Assembly: GCA_026770585.1 (NCBI GenBank)
Contig: MU647183.1
Coordinates: 89,779-101,805, forward strand
Reading direction: 5' to 3'
Source of the DNA: Baffinella frigidus
Lineage: Eukaryota; Cryptophyceae; Cryptomonadales; Baffinellaceae
Length of the DNA stretch: 12,027 nt
Shown: in pieces, positions 1-6,467 of the stretch
How positions within the stretch are numbered: position 1 is the first letter of the stretch
Layout: every line of letters starts with the position of its first letter
Position numbers and translations under genes: made by a program
Notes under the pieces: generated by a model
What the model was told of the DNA's origin: nothing
The model's input: the letters and a program-made list of their open reading frames with translations, nothing else
Database searches by the model: none

Positions 1-39
<39 letters not shown>

Positions 40-57
40 CGCGAGAGAGAGAGAGAA
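1..57. repeat. (GA)n microsatellite
   Basis: Almost pure GA dinucleotide repeat with a short CG-rich interruption (GCGCGCGCGA). It runs directly into a copy of the KVAAV-type repeat, the same arrangement as at 372-603, so GA tract plus downstream unit behaves as one larger repeat unit. Confidence 0.95.
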
Positions 58-120
58 AGTTGCGGCAGTCCTGGGCCTCCTGGGTGTGTCACACCTCGTC
101 TTTCTAATCGACGACTGATC
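58..120 (+). repeat. KVAAV-type coding-like repeat, copy 1
   Basis: A unit of about 63 bp directly after the GA tract. In one frame it reads KVAAVLGLLGVSHLVFLIDD followed by TGA. Related copies lie at 607-672 and 1078-1140, with a partial one at about 325-352. Copies 1 and 2 differ at gtt/gtc, ctg/ctc, tca/tct, ttt/ttc and cta/ctc (third positions) as well as at some first and second positions. The peptide is hydrophobic, like a membrane segment. I do not recognise a protein family. It may be a decayed coding fragment or simply a dispersed DNA repeat. Confidence 0.5.
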
Positions 121-129
121 CCCCCCTGA

Positions 130-183
130 CTCTAAACCCTGAACCCCTAGACCATAAACCATAAACCACACACCATGAACCAC
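130..183. repeat. Degenerate CCCTAAA-like telomeric sequence
   Basis: Irregular CTAAACCCTGAACCC and ATAAACC units in C-rich orientation lead into the homogeneous array that follows. They look like decayed telomere-type heptamers inside the chromosome rather than a chromosome end, because unrelated sequence continues on both sides. Confidence 0.75.
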
Positions 184-284
184 AGACCCTAGACCCTAGA
201 CCCTAGACCCTAGACCCTAGACCCTAGACCCTAGACCCTAGACCCTAGACCCTAGACCCTAGACCCTAGACCCTAGACCCTAGA
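184..284. repeat. (CCCTAGA)n heptamer array, about 14 copies
   Basis: Near-perfect tandem heptamer AGACCCT (CCCTAGA), a one-base variant of the telomere unit CCCTAAA. The same variant reappears in the opposite strand orientation as (GGGTCTA)n at 10484-10545. The homogeneity suggests local expansion of one mutated unit. Confidence 0.95.
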
Positions 285-371
285 CTCTGAACCCAAAACT
301 TTCAACTCCTAACCTCGCTGCCTCACACCTCGTCTTCCTAATCGATGACTGGTGCCCCCCTCCCTCCCCCG

Positions 372-603
372 TTACGAAACAGCCAGAGAGAGAGAAGGGG
401 AGGGAGGGAGGGAGGGAGGGAGAGAGAGAGAGAGATGGAGAGAGACAGAGAGACAGAGAGATGGAGTGAGTGAGAGAGAGAGAGATGGCGAGAGAGATGG
501 AAAGGGGAGAGAGAGAGAGAGAGAGAGAGACAGATGGAGAGAGAGGGATGGAGAGAGAGAGAGACAGAGACAGACAGAGAGAGAGAGACAGCGAGAGAGA
601 GAG
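372..603. repeat. GA-rich microsatellite / minisatellite
   Basis: Long purine tract of GAGA, GGGA, GACA and GATGGAGA units. Both strands are open for long stretches here (serine/leucine-rich and arginine/glutamate-rich translations), but those frames exist only because a purine dinucleotide repeat lacks stop codons. I do not treat them as genes. Confidence 0.95.
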
Positions 604-800
604 AAAGTCGCGGCAGTCCTCGCCCTCCTGGGTACGTCTCACCTCGTCTTCCTCATCGACAACCGATCGTCCCCCCACCCCCCCCTTCCTCCTCCACACT
701 GGAAGAATGAGGGGGGTTTATCCGGGGAAACCTACCCTCAGAGTAGAAGCAAATCGCCGTTGTCGACCGCCTTGATTTGTCCTTCCGTCCGCCGGAATCC
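604..800 (+). repeat. KVAAV-type repeat copy 2 and flank
   Basis: From about 607 the frame reads KVAAVLALLGTSHLVFLIDN, matching copy 1 (58-120) and copy 3 (1078-1140). A pyrimidine tract follows, then a short copy (about 719-733) of the ATCCGGGGAAACCT end that forms the terminal inverted repeat of the element at 845-978. No complete gene is visible. Confidence 0.5.
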
Positions 801-844
801 GGCGACCTGTGGTACAAATCAGGGGTCTCGGCAAAGAGGATTTC

Positions 845-978
845 ATCCGGGGAAACCTATTTTTCTTTCATTTGATGGCAACGAAAACTACTAAACAGTT
901 CGTGTTTGTTAGTAATATTCAAGCATTTGTGTAGTAATTTTGATTGCCCAGATGAGAGAAAAATAGGTTTCCCCGGAT
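845..978. mobile_element. Foldback (MITE-like) element, 134 bp
   Basis: The first 22 bases (845-866, beginning ATCCGGGGAAACCTA) are the exact reverse complement of the last 22 (957-978). Inside, the arms continue to pair imperfectly (CATTTGATGGCAAC against GTAATTTTGATTGCCCAGATG), giving arms of roughly 45 bp around a short AT-rich centre. There is no coding capacity. AGGATT occurs just outside both ends (838-843 on the left, with two extra bases before the repeat; 979-984 on the right) and may be a target duplication. A separate copy of the end sequence is seen near 719. Confidence 0.85.
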
Positions 979-1187
979 AGGATTGTTCACGAGAGAGCCG
1001 GAGAGCGAAGCAGAGAGGGAAACAGCGAGAGACAGGGGGGGTGCAGGGGACAGAAGAAAACCGAGAGTGGGAGAGAGAAAGTCGCGGCAGTCCCCGCCCT
1101 CGTGGGCGTGTCGTACCTCGTCTTTCTAGTCGACGGCTGGCGAGAAAACGAGTCGCGTCCATGAAGAGAGCGGGTTTCTAAAGGGGG
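979..1187. other. No gene; KVAAV-type copy 3 inside
   Basis: GA-rich sequence leads into 1078-1140, which reads KVAAVPALVGVSYLVFLVDG in the same frame as copies 1 and 2 and runs to a TGA at 1162. Three copies each preceded by a GA-rich tract point to a higher-order repeat of GA tract plus this unit. Nothing else recognisable. Confidence 0.5.
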
Positions 1188-1230
1188 AAAGGTTTTTGTC
1201 TTTGACCAAAAAAGGTTTTTGTCTTTGACA
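1188..1230. repeat. Two-copy tandem repeat (AAAGGTTTTTGTCTTTGAC)
   Basis: The 19-base unit AAAGGTTTTTGTCTTTGAC occurs twice in direct tandem with a few A residues between. A third degenerate CTCGTCTT motif from the 1-1145 repeat follows at about 1240. No function is evident. Confidence 0.9.
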
Positions 1231-1487
1231 GAAAGAAGACCTCGTCTTCTTCAGAGACGACATGTGTTTCCCCCCTTCCCTCCCTCCTACACACTGAACC
1301 AAGATGGTCAGGGAAACCGAAAGAAACTTCACTGATCACCTGGTCACAAACCCCACATCCTACACCCTAAACACTCAATCGTACACCAGGTTTTTCCTGG
1401 AGCACGCCTCAGCAAACTACGCCTATGAATCCTTGGGCGGCATTGCTCGCCTTGTCGTTCAACTCCTCGCTGCCAGGTCCGTTGGGG

Positions 1488-1790
1488 ATAAAGGTTTAGG
1501 GTTTCGGGTTTAGACAGAGAAAGTGCGTTTATTACGGTTGAGGGTTTGGGGGTAGGGGGTTGGGGTTTAGGGTCTGGGTTGAGGGTTTGGGGGTAGGGGG
1601 TTGGGGTTTAGGGTTTGGGTTTACGGTTTGGGGGTTAGGGGTTAGGGGTTAGGGTCGCACGCCCCGTCGTGCAACTCCTCGCTGCACCGTCTGGGGGGTC
1701 TAGGGGGTAGGTGTAGAAGGTTTAGGGGTTAGGGTTTAGAAGGTTTAGGGGTTAGGGTTTAGAGACAGTTCGTTGAGTACGGTTTGGGCT
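1488..1790. repeat. Degenerate TTTAGGG-type telomere-like block, G-rich strand
   Basis: Dense GGGTTTAGG, GGGTTGGGG and GTTAGGGG units on the plus strand, interrupted by a two-copy motif CGTCGTGCAACTCCTCGCTGC-like (near 1455 and 1663; related sequence near 2278). Runs of three to seven G suggest G-quadruplex potential. It is opposite in orientation to the C-rich blocks at 130-284 and 4590-5485. Confidence 0.9.
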
Positions 1791-2050
1791 GTAGGGTTTT
1801 GGATTTAAATTGACTCAACGGTGTGGCGAAACCCAGGTAGAACCTGCCTACAAACGTCGCTCAACTCTATCCGGGGGGGTGGCGACTGCACACGAATCAT
1901 CCGCGTGTTTTTCCCCGCGCGGACAGTTCATCGAACTGCGATCCTCTTAATAGTAATCCGATCAAAATAAATTAGATACATAATCCGATCAAAATAAACT
2001 TGATTTAGACGCCTGATTAAAACTCCAATTTTACTGTAAAATTTCCCCAT
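1791..2050. other. No gene; repeat fragments and a 27-bp tandem pair
   Basis: Contains a first, partly inverted copy of the GGTTCTACCT repeat near 1829-1880 (CCTACAAACGTCGCTCAACT) and a two-copy tandem at 1954-2004 built on TAATCCGATCAAAATAAA. No coding signal. Confidence 0.8.
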
Positions 2051-2105
2051 GTGACCTGGCGCCGCACGCAGGTTCTACCTTCAAACATCACTCGTAATCC
2101 GATCG
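2051..2105. repeat. GGTTCTACCT dispersed repeat, copy
   Basis: A unit of about 55 bp beginning GTGACCTGGCGC and containing GCAGGTTCTACCTTCAAACA then CTCGTAATCCGATC. It matches 2308-2361 almost base for base. Shorter copies lie near 2381-2408 and 2452-2495, and a divergent one near 1829-1880. Function unknown. Confidence 0.9.
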
Positions 2106-2185
2106 TAAAAGCCAGGACCGGAATCCCGGTCCTGACTGTCTTATGTGTGCCGAGTTGGCTCGACAGCGGCTCCTTGAAACCCCAG

Positions 2186-2280
2186 ACCCTGAAACTCGGG
2201 GGTTGGGATTCAGGGGTTGGGGCGTAGGGTTTGGGTTGAGCGATGAGCGTTGAGGGGTTAGGGGTTTGGGGTGTGTCGTT
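2186..2280. repeat. Short degenerate telomere-like block
   Basis: G-rich GGGGTTGGGATTCAGGGGTTGGGG-type units, truncated and impure, between two copies of the GGTTCTACCT repeat. It resembles a small relic of the 1488-1790 block, and the flanking CAACTCCTC motif is shared. Confidence 0.7.
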
Positions 2281-2307
2281 CAACTCCTCACTGCATGGTC
2301 TGTTGGG

Positions 2308-2361
2308 GTGACCTCGCGCCACACGCAGGTTCTACCTTCAAACATCACTCGTAATCCGATC
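2308..2361. repeat. GGTTCTACCT dispersed repeat, second full copy
   Basis: Direct copy of 2051-2105. Most differences are in the CTGGCGCCGC versus CTCGCGCCAC part. Further partial copies follow immediately (2381-2408, 2452-2495), so the segment 2051-2500 is a loose direct-repeat cluster. Confidence 0.9.
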
Positions 2362-2548
2362 CGAGCAAAGTCCTCACATATGACGTGGCGTCACACACAG
2401 GTTCTACAAACGCCTTTTGAAAAGCGATCAACTTAATCACCTACGAACGATCAGGTTCTACCTACAAACATCACTCAACTCTATCCGAGGGTGCGGGGAT
2501 TGGGCGAAGCGAACGTTCCTGGTGCGCTTTACAGCCGTCGGGGCTGCG

Positions 2549-2670
2549 TGGTTCCTCTTGCTTCCGCTAACGGTACTGCCCGCTGTTTTTATCCCCAAAG
2601 TTGACGGATGTGTACCACGCACCCAGCATGTCAACTGAGGAATAGTCTGTCTGGTTTCTCTTGCACCGGG
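2549..2670 (+). pseudogene. Decayed coding-like repeat, copy 1 (LLLPLTVLPA / KVDG)
   Basis: In the frame starting at 2549 the sequence reads WFLLLPLTVLPAVFIPKVDG, then CVPRTQHVN, then TGA, then GIVCLVSLAP. The copy at 2793-2936 carries the same peptide blocks. Where LLLPLTVLP is repeated, all five base differences are synonymous (CTG/TTG, CTC/CTT, TTA/CTA, GTC/GTA, CTC/CTG), which is what past purifying selection on a protein would leave. The similarity continues in frame through the TGA, where the other copy has TTA, so this copy looks broken by one substitution. The peptide contains a likely membrane segment. I recognise no family. An 11-bp minisatellite follows and separates the two copies into different frames. 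Confidence 0.45.
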
Positions 2671-2790
2671 TTCTCACCGGGTTCTCACCGGGATCTCACC
2701 GGGATCTCACCGGGTTCTCACTGGGTTCTCACCGGGGTTCTCACCGGGTTCTCACCAGGATCTCACCGGATTCTCCCCGGGTTCTCACCG
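2671..2790. repeat. 11-bp minisatellite (TTCTCACCGGG)n
   Basis: About 11 tandem copies of TTCTCACCGGG with variants ATCTCACCGGG, TTCTCACTGGG, TTCTCCCCGGG and one 12-base unit. Because 11 is not a multiple of three the peptide frames drift, so this is a DNA repeat and not a protein repeat. It sits between two coding-like repeat copies, apparently grown from their shared TCTTGCACCGGG-like sequence. Confidence 0.95.
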
Positions 2791-2792
2791 CG

Positions 2793-2936
2793 ATAACGGT
2801 GCTCCCCGCCTGCCCTCTTTTCCACTCAAAAGTTGACGGATTTGTACCGTTAACCCAGCACGTCAACTTAGGAATAGTCTGCGTGATTCTCCTGCTCCCG
2901 TTAACGGTCCTCCCCGCCCTGAACTCCAAACTCTAA
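2793..2936 (+). pseudogene. Decayed coding-like repeat, copy 2
   Basis: This frame reads ITVLPACPLFHSKVDGFVPL, TQHVNLGIVCVILLLPLTVL and PALNSKL, then TAA. It aligns with copy 1 and contains a second internal LTVLPA. The three LTVLPA blocks use GTA/GTG/GTC, CTG/CTC/CTC and GCT/GCC/GCC, so variation is concentrated in third positions. An inverted pair AAGTTGAC and GTCAACTT (about 2829-2868) brackets the KVDG to HVN segment, so a structural explanation for part of the conservation is also possible. No start codon of its own, no recognised family, and both flanks are repeats. Most likely a fragment of a decayed multicopy gene. Confidence 0.45.
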
Positions 2937-3027
2937 GCCTGTTTCTAAAACCCCTACGCCCTGTAAAAAACCAACCTAAAAGCCCCTCGTCGCGTGTGCC
3001 GCGGGTTTCTAGCTCTGACTCTCAAAG

Positions 3028-3112
3028 CCCCCAATTCTTTCGTAAAAACCTCGGAGTTTTTAAATGTGTGCCAGAACGAGTTGTTGTACACATCTAATGT
3101 CAGACCCTGTTG
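3028..3112 (+). repeat. SDPV dispersed repeat, copy A
   Basis: Begins CCCCCAATTCTTTCGTAAAA and ends CAGACCCTGTTGCG. Related copies are at 3821-3980, 4011-4104 and 4260-4370. In one frame the copies read SCCTHLMSDPV, SCFTNLVSDPA and SCYTNLISDPV, with conservative changes (C/F/Y, M/V/I) and third-position differences. This hints at a decayed coding origin but is not proof. Confidence 0.65.
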
Positions 3113-3147
3113 CGAAGACATGCCTAAGATGTCCACCTCTCTCCCAG

Positions 3148-3309
3148 CCACACAGCGGGCTACGAAGGGATTTTCGGGCACTCAGTGCCCGAGTTTCCGT
3201 TACCTTGTCCATAGGAACCCCCCTATGCCCCTACGGGGTGCCTACCGTAGGATCGTAGGTTTTTTCGCTTAGGGGTTGTTCAAAAATCCCTTCGAAGTCC
3301 GCTGTGTGG
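3148..3309. mobile_element. Hairpin element family II, copy 1 (162 bp)
   Basis: Terminal inverted repeats begin CCACACAGCGGGCTACGAAG and end CTTCGAAGTCCGCTGTGTGG, about 26 bp with two mismatches. Next to the left repeat is a perfect 17-nt palindrome CGGGCACTCAGTGCCCG (3175-3191). The core includes GGAACCCCCCTATG, CCTACCGTAGG and CGCTTAGGGGTT. A second copy is at 8037-8197: core and ends are highly similar, but the 17-nt palindrome has a different sequence at the same position and still folds. No coding capacity and no clear target duplication. Confidence 0.9.
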
Positions 3310-3361
3310 TTGGGATGGCGTGCGTGATCGACCACTGCCGCAACGGCCGTAGTGGACTTTT

Positions 3362-3423
3362 CAGATCGGTCCCTTTACGTTCGTGGCACTAACAGATCGG
3401 TCCATTTACGTTCGTGGTACCAA
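3362..3423. repeat. Two-copy 31-bp tandem repeat
   Basis: CAGATCGGTCCCTTTACGTT and the following bases are repeated once directly with three substitutions. It lies shortly after family II copy 1. No function evident. Confidence 0.95.
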
Positions 3424-3820
3424 TTAACAATTGCGCGGTACAAAGACATCGTACACAGACACTAATGCGATGTCCGCATCAGGTTAGGATAGCGTGCTTG
3501 CTCATTACTGTAGATCTCGGGTCCGCGCGGATCTCACTTCGGGTCGGGGGATCTAAAAAAATGGAAAAATCGCGGAGATTGTTACGTCCATCTAAAGTTT
3601 TATGATATCTTACGCATGGATTTGATGACAAGATCGCGACCCCCACCCATGTGATGACACACAACGAATCATTTTCACGCTTTTTTGTTCCCCGATCCCC
3701 CGACCTGATCTCAAAAAAATCCGCACGGTCCCGAAATCTACAATTCCTCCGTGTGAAGGCCGTAGCCACCATGCGCCTGCTTGAAACTCCACTTGCTGTA
3801 TATAATCCTCGAAGGATCGT
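3424..3820. other. No intact gene; decayed repeat copies
   Basis: Contains a diverged relative (about 3590-3665) of the repeat found at 5516-5634 and 6309-6424, recognisable by ATATCTTACGCATGG, GATGACAAGATCG and CCCACCCATGTGATG. Around 3752-3790 the frame CGT GTG AAG GCC GTA GCC ACC ATG CGC CTG CTT reads RVKAVATMRLL, similar to RAKAVAIMRLL at 4522-4554. Several overlapping open frames of 60-97 codons exist here on both strands, but none has a recognisable feature. Confidence 0.6.
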
Positions 3821-3980
3821 ACAAAATTCTTACAAGCGCGAGTTGCTTTACGAATCTTGTTTCAGACCCTGCTACTATGATGGGGAGAGTCACGTCTAAT
3901 TCATGCGTCTATTTATTGTATATCGTATTTTGGTGCGAACAGTGAAGCAAGATTTTGCACGAGAACGGAAGATGATCGGT
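3821..3980 (+). repeat. SDPV dispersed repeat, copy B
   Basis: Shares 3863-3979 with 4260-4370 at very high identity. The differences include a 4-base length change at TGGGGAGAGTCACG versus TGGGGTCACG and only a handful of substitutions, so this is a recent duplication. Its 5' part matches copies A and C. In the frame of copy D the 3' half reads RLIHASIYCISYFGANSEAR. Confidence 0.85.
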
Positions 3981-4010
3981 TCAGGGGTGAAGGGGTTGGT
4001 TAAGCCTTAA

Positions 4011-4104
4011 CCCCCAATCGGTTCGTAAAAGCCTCGGAGTTTTCAAAATTTGTACCAGAAAGAGTTGCTATACGAATCTGATTTCAGACCCTGTTAGTAT
4101 GAAG
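4011..4104 (+). repeat. SDPV dispersed repeat, copy C
   Basis: CCCCCAATCGGTTCGTAAAA to CAGACCCTGTTAGTATGAAG. It aligns with copy A over its whole length and with copy B over GAGTTGC to CAGACCCTG. It ends where unrelated ACAACAACACGC sequence begins. Confidence 0.85.
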
Positions 4105-4148
4105 TAACAACAACACGCGGCAGGGACCTACCTCTACCCCTGCCCCTT

Positions 4149-4230
4149 CCTCAACCTTCCTCCATTGATCCTCCACCTCCCTCAACCCTCCTCCATTGAT
4201 CCCCCACATTCCTCAACCCTCCTCCATTGA
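4149..4230. repeat. Three-copy tandem repeat, about 31 bp
   Basis: CCTCAACCCTCCTCCATTGA followed by TCC(T/C)CCAC(C/A)T is repeated nearly three times. The pyrimidine-rich unit runs into a copy of GTGGTTCAGGTGGGGATAGC, which also opens the coding-like repeat at 4471. Confidence 0.9.
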
Positions 4231-4440
4231 CGAAAAGTCTGTGGTTCAGGTGGGGATAGCAGACCCTGTTACTATGATGGGGTCACGTCTAATTCATGCG
4301 TCCATTTATTGTATATCGTATTTTGGTACGAACAGTGAAGCAAGATTTTGCACGAGAACAGAAGATGATCGAGACCGCAACCTAACCAGAGTCGGACATC
4401 ACCGAGGTTGCAGCCGTAACCGGTTTTAACGACACCGTAA
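4231..4440 (+). repeat. SDPV dispersed repeat, copy D, and tail
   Basis: 4260-4370 duplicates 3863-3979. Just before it stands GTGGTTCAGGTGGGGATAGC (4240-4259), the same 20 bases as at 4471-4490, so the SDPV repeat is here fused to the start of another repeat. The tail 4372-4440 has imperfect short CCGTAACC repeats. The frame reads ADPVTMMGSRLIHASIYCIS and continues open to about 4427. No family recognised. Confidence 0.75.
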
Positions 4441-4590
4441 CCGTTTCAACGTTTCAACGGCAAAACGTCTGTGGTTCAGGTGGGGATAGCGGGCTTGCTG
4501 GACCACTATCTCCGTGCAAAGGCTGTAGCGATCATGCGGTTGCTCGTCGATGGCTCCGTCTTGACACTGCTGGTAACCCCCGACCCCTGA
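4441..4590 (+). pseudogene. Coding-like repeat copy 1 (LLDHYLRAKAVAIMRLLVDG)
   Basis: An open frame of 49 codons between stops. From 4471 it reads VVQVGIAGLLDHYLRAKAVA, then IMRLLVDGSVLTLLVTPDP and TGA. No ATG is present except internally. A partial copy at 4749-4836 encodes LLDHYLCAKAV and IMRFLVDGSVSTLLVAP (shifted by a 2-base change between the blocks). Between copies tat/tac, gca/gcg and gta/gtg are synonymous, against one replacement (cgt/tgt). The terminal VLTLLVTP block recurs five times across 4555-5265 with variation mostly in third positions. It looks like a fragment of a protein family broken up and spread among telomere-like arrays. Family unknown. It could instead be a DNA repeat whose frame is fortuitous. 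Confidence 0.45.
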
Positions 4591-4622
4591 ACCCTGAACC
4601 ATCAACCATCAACCTCTGAACC

Positions 4623-4703
<81 letters not shown>

Positions 4704-4748
4704 ACCCTGGGCTCTGGACCCCGGACCCTAAACCAAACACCCTATACC
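4591..4748. repeat. (CAACCCT)n heptamer array within telomere-like DNA
   Basis: 4618-4708 holds about 13 near-perfect copies of CAACCCT (equivalent to CCCTCAA, a one-base variant of CCCTAAA), flanked by GAACC- and AAACC-type degenerate units. A second homogenised variant, different from the CCCTAGA array at 184-284. Confidence 0.95.
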
Positions 4749-4836
4749 TTGCTGGACCACTACCTCTGTGCGAAGGCTGTGTGGCCATCATGCGGTTTCT
4801 CGTCGATGGCTCCGTCTCGACACTGCTGGTAGCCCC
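4749..4836 (+). repeat. Coding-like repeat copy 2
   Basis: TTGCTGGACCACTACCTCTG to CTGCTGGTAGCCCC is homologous to 4492-4580 at high identity but has a 2-base length difference in GTGTGGCCATCATG versus GTAGCGATCATG, which would shift the frame. It is followed, like copy 1, by CCCTGAACC-type units, so repeat and telomere-like array alternate. Confidence 0.85.
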
Positions 4837-5032
4837 TTCACCCCTGAACCAAACACCGTACACCCTAAAACCTGAAACTTCGACCCTCAACCCTCAACTC
4901 TGAGGACCGTCCTCACACTGCTGGTAACACCTGACCCCTGAACCAAACACTTTATACCCAAGATTGTGTCCACACCTCTAAACCCTAAACCCGGAACCCT
5001 GAAACCTTTTGTGGCGATCATGCGGTTGGTAA
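4837..5032. repeat. Alternating telomere-like and VLTLLVTP fragments
   Basis: Degenerate ACCCTAAAACC/AACCCTCAA sequence with a shortened copy CACACTGCTGGTAACACC (about 4914-4931) and a lone GCGATCATGCGGTTGGTAAT (5014-5033). Each fragment matches part of 4530-4580. No gene. Confidence 0.75.
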
Positions 5033-5134
5033 TCTTAGGGCTTCCAACGCCGAAGATAAGGGTGGATCTGCTATTTTAGGCATAAAACCAAGGCTTAAAA
5101 TGTCATGAACCTGCTTCAAAAGTCTTTATAAATC
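5033..5134 (+). repeat. 102-bp dispersed repeat, forward copy
   Basis: Begins TCTTAGGGCTTCCAACGCCG. It is the reverse complement of 6706-6807 with only about six or seven differences over 102 bp. The boundaries are sharp on both sides: the flanks have nothing in common. Contains CTATTTTAGGCATAAAACCA. No coding evidence. The discrete length suggests a mobile or recombined unit. Confidence 0.93.
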
Positions 5135-5485
5135 CCGTCGACGGGATCGCCCTGACACTGCTGGTAAGCCCCGACCTCTAAAATCTGAACCCTGAACCCT
5201 AGAACCTGAACCCGAAACCCTGAACCCTCAGCTCTGAGGACCGTTTTGACACTGATGGTAACCCCCAACCCCTAAACATTCGATGCGTACTGAAACGCGT
5301 CTTTTCTCCCTGAACCATGAACCCTGAACCCGGAACCCGGAACCCAAAACCCTCAACCCTAAACCTTAAACACTGAACACTGAACACTGAACCCTAAACC
5401 CTAAACCCTAAAACCTGAACCCCAAACCCCAAACCACAAACCCCAAACCCCAAACCCTTAATCCTAAACCCTAACCCCTAACCCC
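5135..5485. repeat. Degenerate CCCTAAA/CCCTGAA telomere-like block
   Basis: C-rich units CCCTGAA, CCCTAAA, CCCCAAA and ACACTGA. Two further CTGACACTGCTGGTAAGCCC-like copies occur at about 5150-5172 and 5243-5266. Short homogeneous runs are seen, for example CCCTAAACCCTAAACCCTAA at 5395-5414. Interstitial, since ordinary repeat sequence follows from about 5490. Confidence 0.9.
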
Positions 5486-5515
5486 TGTAGGTGTTCCTGG
5501 TGAACCCGCGAAACT

Positions 5516-5634
5516 CATCCGTCTACTTCAAAGAGGTGCAACTCCAAAAGTCAACTTGAATGCCATCTTAGGCATGGGTTTTATGACACCAAGATAGCAT
5601 CTCCCACCCTTAGTATGTCACAAAACGACACCCG
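5516..5634 (+). repeat. Dispersed repeat with CATCTTAGGCATGG, copy 1
   Basis: CATCCGTCTACTTCAA, then GTCAACTTGAATGC, ATCTTAGGCATGG, CCACCCTTA and CACAAAACGAC are shared in order with 6309-6424, and more distantly with 3590-3665. Within this copy ATGCCATCTT and AAGATAGCAT can pair across a loop. No coding evidence. Confidence 0.88.
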
Positions 5635-5651
5635 GCTCAAGCCGGGAACCC

Positions 5652-5720
5652 GAGAGTTTCCTCTCTTCGTCTTCGAGAGTTTCCTCTCTTCGTCTTCGAG
5701 AGTTTCCTCTCTTCGTCTTG
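5652..5720. repeat. Three-copy 23-bp tandem repeat
   Basis: GAGAGTTTCCTCTCTTCGTC plus TTC repeated exactly three times apart from the last base. Perfect identity indicates recent slippage or unequal exchange. Confidence 0.98.
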
Positions 5721-5860
5721 TGCTTCGTGTGCTTCTTCTGCGTTCATACTTTCAAGCGTGGAGACGCGTGATCCAAACGTCTACGCGCCTTGACACCAGC
5801 CCCATTTTGGTACAGTAGAAGCCCTCAAAAATGGGTCCGAGAGTTCCACGCCGGTTGACT
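5721..5860. other. No gene; short hairpin and target-site sequence
   Basis: GCGTGGAGACG and CGTCTACGCGC (about 5756-5788) can pair. 5838-5860 (CGAGAGTTCCACGCCGGTTG then ACT) is identical to 6631-6653 and forms the left flank of the insertion that follows. Confidence 0.75.
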
Positions 5861-6035
5861 CCACGCAAGAGTGTAGGGCAGAGTGCCGTGTAGGAAAAAT
5901 AGCCAGATCTGGCTATTTTGAAAAGTTGATAAGTCAACATTCTTCCCAGAGAAAAATCGAAATTTCAGGAAGTTGATACAAACTCCGTGTGACCTGACTT
6001 GTTTTTCCAGGTCAGTCTTACACTCTTGCGTGGCG
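5861..6035. mobile_element. Foldback insertion with preserved empty site (about 175 bp)
   Basis: CCACGCAAGAGTGTA (5861-5875) is the exact reverse complement of TACACTCTTGCGTGG (6019-6033). The left flank 5838-5860 and right flank 6036-6054 (AATCCCAGGATTCCCTGGT) occur joined without the element at 6631-6672, so this is an insertion of 5861-6035 at that junction (or a precise loss from the other copy). Inside is a perfect 24-bp palindrome at 5896-5919, and near the right end a second hairpin TGACCTG...CAGGTCA (about 5990-6014). No coding capacity and no obvious target duplication. Confidence 0.9.
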
Positions 6036-6084
6036 AATCCCAGGATTCCCTGGTACTAACCCTTGACGGTTGAGTTACCACCCT

Positions 6085-6264
6085 GGTAGAGCGCTTGCGG
6101 GAAAACTTGGCCGATTTCAACGAGAAATATTTTCAGAAATTCACAGAATTTGTACTAGAATCGTTTAGATGGACCGGTTTCATGTCACGTCCTGGTACAA
6201 ATTCTCTGAATTTCTGAAAACATTTCTCGTTGAATCGGACCAGTTTTCCCGCAAGCGCTCTACC
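6085..6264. mobile_element. Long foldback element, 180 bp with 70-bp arms
   Basis: The left arm 6085-6155 begins GGTAGAGCGCTTGCGGGAAA and is the reverse complement of 6195-6264 apart from about four substitutions and one indel. The loop is 39 bp. Flanking motifs CCCTGG and TCAGTCAACTGTTTCCCAGA recur around 6860 and 7044, so the host sequence is itself a repeat. Non-coding; typical of a MITE or foldback element. Confidence 0.93.
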
Positions 6265-6308
6265 AAACCCGCCCGGTTCAGTCAACTGTTTCCCAGAGTC
6301 CGTCTATG

Positions 6309-6424
6309 ATCGTCCGTCTACTTCAACAATCCCGGCTTGAAGTCAACTTGAATGCTATCTTAGGCATGGCGTTGATGAAACCAAGAAACGTCGTCCACCC
6401 TTAACATACCACAAAACGACCCGG
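6309..6424 (+). repeat. Dispersed repeat with CTATCTTAGGCATGG, copy 2
   Basis: Direct copy of 5516-5634. The segment between CTACTTCAA and AAGTCAACTTGAATGC differs in sequence and length between the two copies, while the rest aligns well. Confidence 0.88.
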
Positions 6425-6467
6425 TTCGAAAGTTCTTTCTCTTCCCGACCGTATTACTCGCGAGCCT

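Noticed and set aside
280-894. Long open frames on both strands (Ser/Leu-rich on minus, Arg/Glu-rich on plus)
   Set aside because: They exist because GA/CT dinucleotide repeats contain no stops. No domain, and the length follows the repeat.
2671-2790. Protein repeat SPGSHR in the minisatellite
   Set aside because: An 11-bp unit shifts frame at every copy, so the peptide pattern is a by-product.
3414-3899. Several overlapping open frames of 60-97 codons on both strands
   Set aside because: They overlap each other and dispersed repeats, show no recognisable motif, and are of a length expected by chance. Only the short repeat-conserved pieces were kept.
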